NCBI GenBank assembly: GCA_905202605.1
Contig: CAJKSU010000143.1
Coordinates: 1 to 7,313 of the forward strand
Direction of reading: 5' to 3'
Origin: an uncultured Eubacteriales bacterium
GTDB lineage: Bacteria; Bacillota; Clostridia; Oscillospirales; Oscillospiraceae
DNA: 7,313 bases
Shown here one piece after another: positions 4,683 through 7,313 of the stretch. The notes below the pieces were generated by a model that ran no database searches, was not told the DNA's origin, and saw only the letters and a list, made by a program, of their open reading frames with translations. The stretch's first letter is position 1, and each line of letters starts with the position of its first letter. Made by a program: the position numbers and the translations under genes.

Positions 4683-5555
4683 ATGGCAAAATCAAGCCAA
4701 AAGGGTCTTGGAAAGGGTCTTGGCGCTCTGTTTGCAGAGCCGGCAGTTCCGGAAACGCCGCAGCAGCCTATCAATCTGCTTCCCATTCAGAAGCTGGAGC
4801 CAAATCGGGCGCAGCCTCGGCAGGACTTCGATGAGGAAGCGCTGGGAGAGCTGGCGGCCTCCATTGCGGAGCATGGACTGATCCAGCCCATTGCTGTCCG
4901 GGCTATGCCCAACGGCTACTATCAGATCATCGCCGGAGAACGCCGCTGGCGTGCATCCCGACTGGCAGGACTGAAAGAGGTCCCTGTTACCATGATTGAG
5001 GCGGATGACCGGACTGCGGCAGAGCTGACCCTGATCGAAAACCTACAGCGGGAAGATCTCAACCCCATGGAGGAAGCAAGGGGCTATGCGGCGCTGATAT
5101 CTGATTTCGGTATGAGTCAGGAGGAAGCGGCAAAAAGCGTTGGAAAATCAAGACCTGCAGTGGCTAATGCCCTGCGTCTGCTGAAGCTTCCCAAGTCCAT
5201 TATATCTCTTGTGGAGGATGGAAGCCTGTCTGCCGGACATGCCCGTGCGCTGATTCCACTGCCCACAGAGGAGCTGCAAAAGGAAGCAGCACAGAGAATT
5301 CTGGAGCAGCAGCTCTCGGTGCGCCAGACGGAAAGTCTGGTCAAGCGGCTGATGAAGCCGGAGGCAGAGCCGGAGCCGGAGAATGTATTAAAAGTAGATT
5401 ATTACAGAGAATGCGAGAAAACACTGAGTAAATCTCTGGGACGGGGCGTAAAAATCCATCCGGGCAAGAAGAAAGGTGTATTTCAGCTGGAATATTACGG
5501 CGAAGAGGATCTGCAGCAGCTGATGGATGCGTTGGAGACTTTGAGCCGTAAATAA
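4683..5555 (+). CDS. parB: Chromosome-partitioning protein ParB (Spo0J), CTPase clamp
   Basis: ParB binds parS, hydrolyses CTP and slides along DNA to build the partition complex, which recruits SMC and stimulates ParA. The 290 aa match the family. In order: an N-terminal lysine-rich ParA-activating peptide GLGKGLGALF (residues 8-17), an N-domain with NRAQPR (41-46), the CTP-binding boxes GERRWRAS (85-92) and ENLQR (119-123), a helix-turn-helix DNA-binding region for parS (about 142-170, SQEEAAKSVGKSRPAVANAL), an acidic linker (EAEPEPE, about 227-233) and a C-terminal dimerisation domain (about 237-290). All signature residues are intact. AAAGGAG (4669-4675) sits 7 nt before the ATG. It shares the transcript with parA, and serS follows after 18 nt. 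Confidence 0.97.
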   Translation: MAKSSQKGLGKGLGALFAEPAVPETPQQPINLLPIQKLEPNRAQPRQDFDEEALGELAASIAEHGLIQPIAVRAMPNGYYQIIAGERRWRASRLAGLKEVPVTMIEADDRTAAELTLIENLQREDLNPMEEARGYAALISDFGMSQEEAAKSVGKSRPAVANALRLLKLPKSIISLVEDGSLSAGHARALIPLPTEELQKEAAQRILEQQLSVRQTESLVKRLMKPEAEPEPENVLKVDYYRECEKTLSKSLGRGVKIHPGKKKGVFQLEYYGEEDLQQLMDALETLSRK

Positions 5556-5573
5556 ATAACGAGGTGGAAAGAA

Positions 5574-6881
5574 ATGCTTGATATTAAATTTATCCGGGAG
5601 AACCCCGATGTGGTAAAGGAAAACATTAAAAAGAAATTTCAGGACGAAAAGCTGCCGCTGGTAGACAAGGTCATTGAACTGGACGCCGAGAACCGCGCCG
5701 CCATTTCCGAGGCGCAGGAGCTTCGCACCGCCCGCAACACCCTGTCCAAGCAGATCGGCAAGCTGATGGGGATGGCAAAGAAGGACCCCAGCAAGCTGGA
5801 GGAGGCGGAGCAGGTCAAGGCACAGGTCAAGGCTGATGCTGACCGTCTGGCAGAGCTGGAGAAGAAGGAGGACGAGCTGGCAGCGGAGATCCACAAGATC
5901 ATGCTGGTGATCCCCAATATTATTGATCCCTCCGTTCCCATTGGCCCCGATGACAGCTGTAACGTAGAGGTACAGCGGTTCGGTGAGCCGAAGGTGCCGG
6001 ATTATCCCGTTCCCTATCACACGGAGATCATGGAGAGCTTTGACGGCATTGATCTGGATTCCGCAGGCCGTGTTTCCGGCAGCGGCTTCTATTATCTGCT
6101 GGGCGATATCGCACGGCTTCATGAGGCGGTGCTGGCCTATGCCCGTGATTTTATGATTGATAAGGGCTTTACCTATGTGATTCCTCCCTTTATGATCCAC
6201 GGCAACGTGGTAGAGGGCGTTATGAGCCAGACCGATATGGACGCCATGATGTATAAGATCGAGGGCGAGGATCTCTACCTCATCGGTACCTCCGAGCATT
6301 CCATGATTGGACGCTTTATCGACCAGATTCTTCCGGTTGAACAGCTGCCCCTGACGCTGACCTCCTATTCCCCCTGCTTCCGGAAGGAAAAAGGCTCCCA
6401 CGGCATTGAGGAGCGCGGCATCTACCGGATCCATCAGTTTGAAAAGCAGGAGATGATTGTGGTCTGCAAGCCTGAAGAGAGCAAGGACTGGTATGAGAAG
6501 CTGTGGCAGCTGTCTGTGGAGCTGTTCCGTTCCATGGACATCCCTGTTCGTCAGCTGGAGTGCTGCTCCGGCGATCTGGCAGATTTGAAGGTGAAGTCCT
6601 GCGACATCGAGGCATGGAGTCCCCGTCAGCAGAAGTATTTTGAGGTCTGCTCCTGCTCCAATCTGGGAGATGCGCAGGCCCGCCGCCTGAAGATCCGCTA
6701 TAAGGATGAAAACGGAAAGATGCAGCTGGCCCATACCCTGAACAATACCTGCGTTGCTCCTCCCAGAATGCTGATCGCGTTTCTGGAGAACAACCTGCAG
6801 GAGGACGGCAGCGTGCTGATCCCTGAGGTCATTCGTCCCTACATGGGTGGAAAGGACAAGCTGGTTCCCAAGAAGAAGTAA
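5574..6881 (+). CDS. serS: Seryl-tRNA synthetase (class II), variant active-site motifs
   Basis: SerRS charges tRNA-Ser (and tRNA-Sec where present) with serine in the cytoplasm. The 435 aa fit the family. An N-terminal helical arm (about 30-112, a long antiparallel coiled coil rich in K/E/A) contacts the tRNA. The catalytic domain follows with the serine-binding TSE (239-241), motif 2 from about 264 with FRKE (269-272) and HQFEK (287-291), and motif 3 around HTLNNTCVAPPR (387-398, arginine 398). The signatures TSEH and LNNT..APPR differ from the common bacterial TAEVP and LNGSGLAVGRT forms. They recall the form I associate with archaeal-type SerRS, while catalytic arginines and the TxE glutamate are kept, so I expect activity. 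GAGGTGG (5561-5567) precedes the ATG. The gene follows parB by 18 nt and probably shares its transcript. Confidence 0.96.
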   Translation: MLDIKFIRENPDVVKENIKKKFQDEKLPLVDKVIELDAENRAAISEAQELRTARNTLSKQIGKLMGMAKKDPSKLEEAEQVKAQVKADADRLAELEKKEDELAAEIHKIMLVIPNIIDPSVPIGPDDSCNVEVQRFGEPKVPDYPVPYHTEIMESFDGIDLDSAGRVSGSGFYYLLGDIARLHEAVLAYARDFMIDKGFTYVIPPFMIHGNVVEGVMSQTDMDAMMYKIEGEDLYLIGTSEHSMIGRFIDQILPVEQLPLTLTSYSPCFRKEKGSHGIEERGIYRIHQFEKQEMIVVCKPEESKDWYEKLWQLSVELFRSMDIPVRQLECCSGDLADLKVKSCDIEAWSPRQQKYFEVCSCSNLGDAQARRLKIRYKDENGKMQLAHTLNNTCVAPPRMLIAFLENNLQEDGSVLIPEVIRPYMGGKDKLVPKKK

Positions 6882-6902
6882 AAATCAAGGAGGTATATTC
6901 CT

Positions 6903-7277
6903 GTGAAAAAAGCTGGATGGATCTCTGAATTTAAAACCTTTATGATGCGGGGCAATGTGCTGGACATGGCGGTAGGCGTTGTGATCGGCTCCGCCTTCAC
7001 TGCAATCGTCACCTCTGTGGTGGAAAATCTGCTGACCCCTGTGATTGCATTGATTATGGGGAAAACGGATTTTTCCAGTATTGTGGTTGGACCGTTTGGC
7101 ATTGGCGCGGTGATTAATGCCATTGTCACATTCCTGATTACTGCATTTGTGGTATTCTGGATTGTAAAGGCGGTAAACCGTCTGGCGCCTAAAAAGGAAG
7201 AGCAGCCGGAGGAGCCAAAAGGACCCACTACGGAGGAACTCCTCACCGAAATTCGCGACCTGTTAAAGGAAAAGTAA
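6903..7277 (+). CDS. mscL: Large-conductance mechanosensitive channel MscL
   Basis: MscL is a homopentameric inner-membrane channel that opens under membrane tension and releases solutes during osmotic downshock. The 124 aa begin with an amphipathic N-terminal helix (WISEFKTFMMRGN), then TM1 (about 18-50) with the pore-lining LDMAVGVVIGSAF signature, a short extracellular loop (about 52-66), TM2 (about 67-94), a charged linker and the C-terminal bundle helix TEELLTEIRDLLKE (110-123). The loop looks about a dozen residues shorter than in the Escherichia coli protein. The start is GTG, supported by AAGGAGGT (6887-6894) 8 nt upstream. No in-frame ATG lies closer to this site. It follows serS by 21 nt and is probably part of the same transcript. 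No terminator is visible behind it. Confidence 0.96.
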   Translation: MKKAGWISEFKTFMMRGNVLDMAVGVVIGSAFTAIVTSVVENLLTPVIALIMGKTDFSSIVVGPFGIGAVINAIVTFLITAFVVFWIVKAVNRLAPKKEEQPEEPKGPTTEELLTEIRDLLKEK

Positions 7278-7280
7278 TCT

Positions 7281-7313
7281 ATGGATATGAAATTCCCCAA
7301 GGAAGAAAACCCG
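7281..7313 (+). CDS. Possible start of a further gene, cut by the window edge
   Basis: An ATG at 7281, 3 nt after the mscL stop, opens a frame of 11 codons (MDMKFPKEENP) that runs off the window. AAAGGA (7265-7270), inside the end of mscL, is 10 nt upstream and could serve as ribosome binding site. A second ATG two codons later is an alternative start. Too little is visible to name a family. Confidence 0.45.
   Translation, partial: MDMKFPKEENP

Noticed and set aside
5388..6734. 448-codon minus-strand frame opposite serS
   Set aside because: It is a shadow of serS on the opposite strand: low-complexity L/H/Q-rich composition and complete overlap with a well-identified gene.
1..7313. Mobile element, CRISPR array, or defence/toxin system
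   Set aside because: No transposase, integrase, long terminal inverted repeats, regularly spaced repeats, or defence-type domains were seen; the genes are core functions.

Overview
The window looks like a chromosomal segment of a Gram-positive anaerobe of the Clostridia, probably Oscillospirales/Ruminococcaceae. That placement is an inference from strong AGGAGG-type ribosome binding sites, TTATCCACA-type DnaA boxes, a Bacillus/Clostridium-type parS site, protein similarity to Firmicutes families, and moderately GC-rich genes separated by AT-rich gaps. The gene content (parA, parB, parS sites, serS, a DnaA-box cluster) suggests a position close to the replication origin.

Layout. (1) Positions 1-342: a leftward tRNA-Thr(CGU) gene with its own promoter and terminator, followed by a GC-rich, foldable non-coding patch and a possible leftward promoter near the left edge. 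(2) Positions 343-724: no gene. This AT-rich intergenic region carries four perfect, same-strand DnaA boxes within 93 bp, next to a 60-bp stretch that is only 17% GC. It is a candidate replication origin or DnaA-binding cluster. (3) Positions 725-3619: a tight leftward operon, transcribed lysR-type regulator -> VOC/glyoxalase-fold protein -> rimI -> tsaD. A well-formed promoter lies just upstream of the regulator. (4) Positions 3620-3865: the divergent control region, with back-to-back leftward and rightward promoters and two parS sites between them. (5) Positions 3866-7277: a rightward run parA-parB-serS-mscL, with a third parS site in the parA-parB gap. The first codons of one more possible gene begin at 7281.

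How it works together. ParA, ParB and three local parS sites form a complete chromosome-segregation module in which the ParB loading sites sit at the promoter region of their own operon. TsaD (t6A37 modification of ANN-decoding tRNAs), RimI (N-terminal acetyltransferase), SerRS and tRNA-Thr are translation functions. tRNA-Thr is itself an expected t6A substrate. MscL is the osmotic safety valve. The most notable features are the DnaA-box cluster close to the parS sites, the VOC gene sitting where tsaB often lies upstream of rimI-tsaD, and a SerRS with a non-standard set of active-site motifs. No mobile element, CRISPR array or obvious new defence system is visible.
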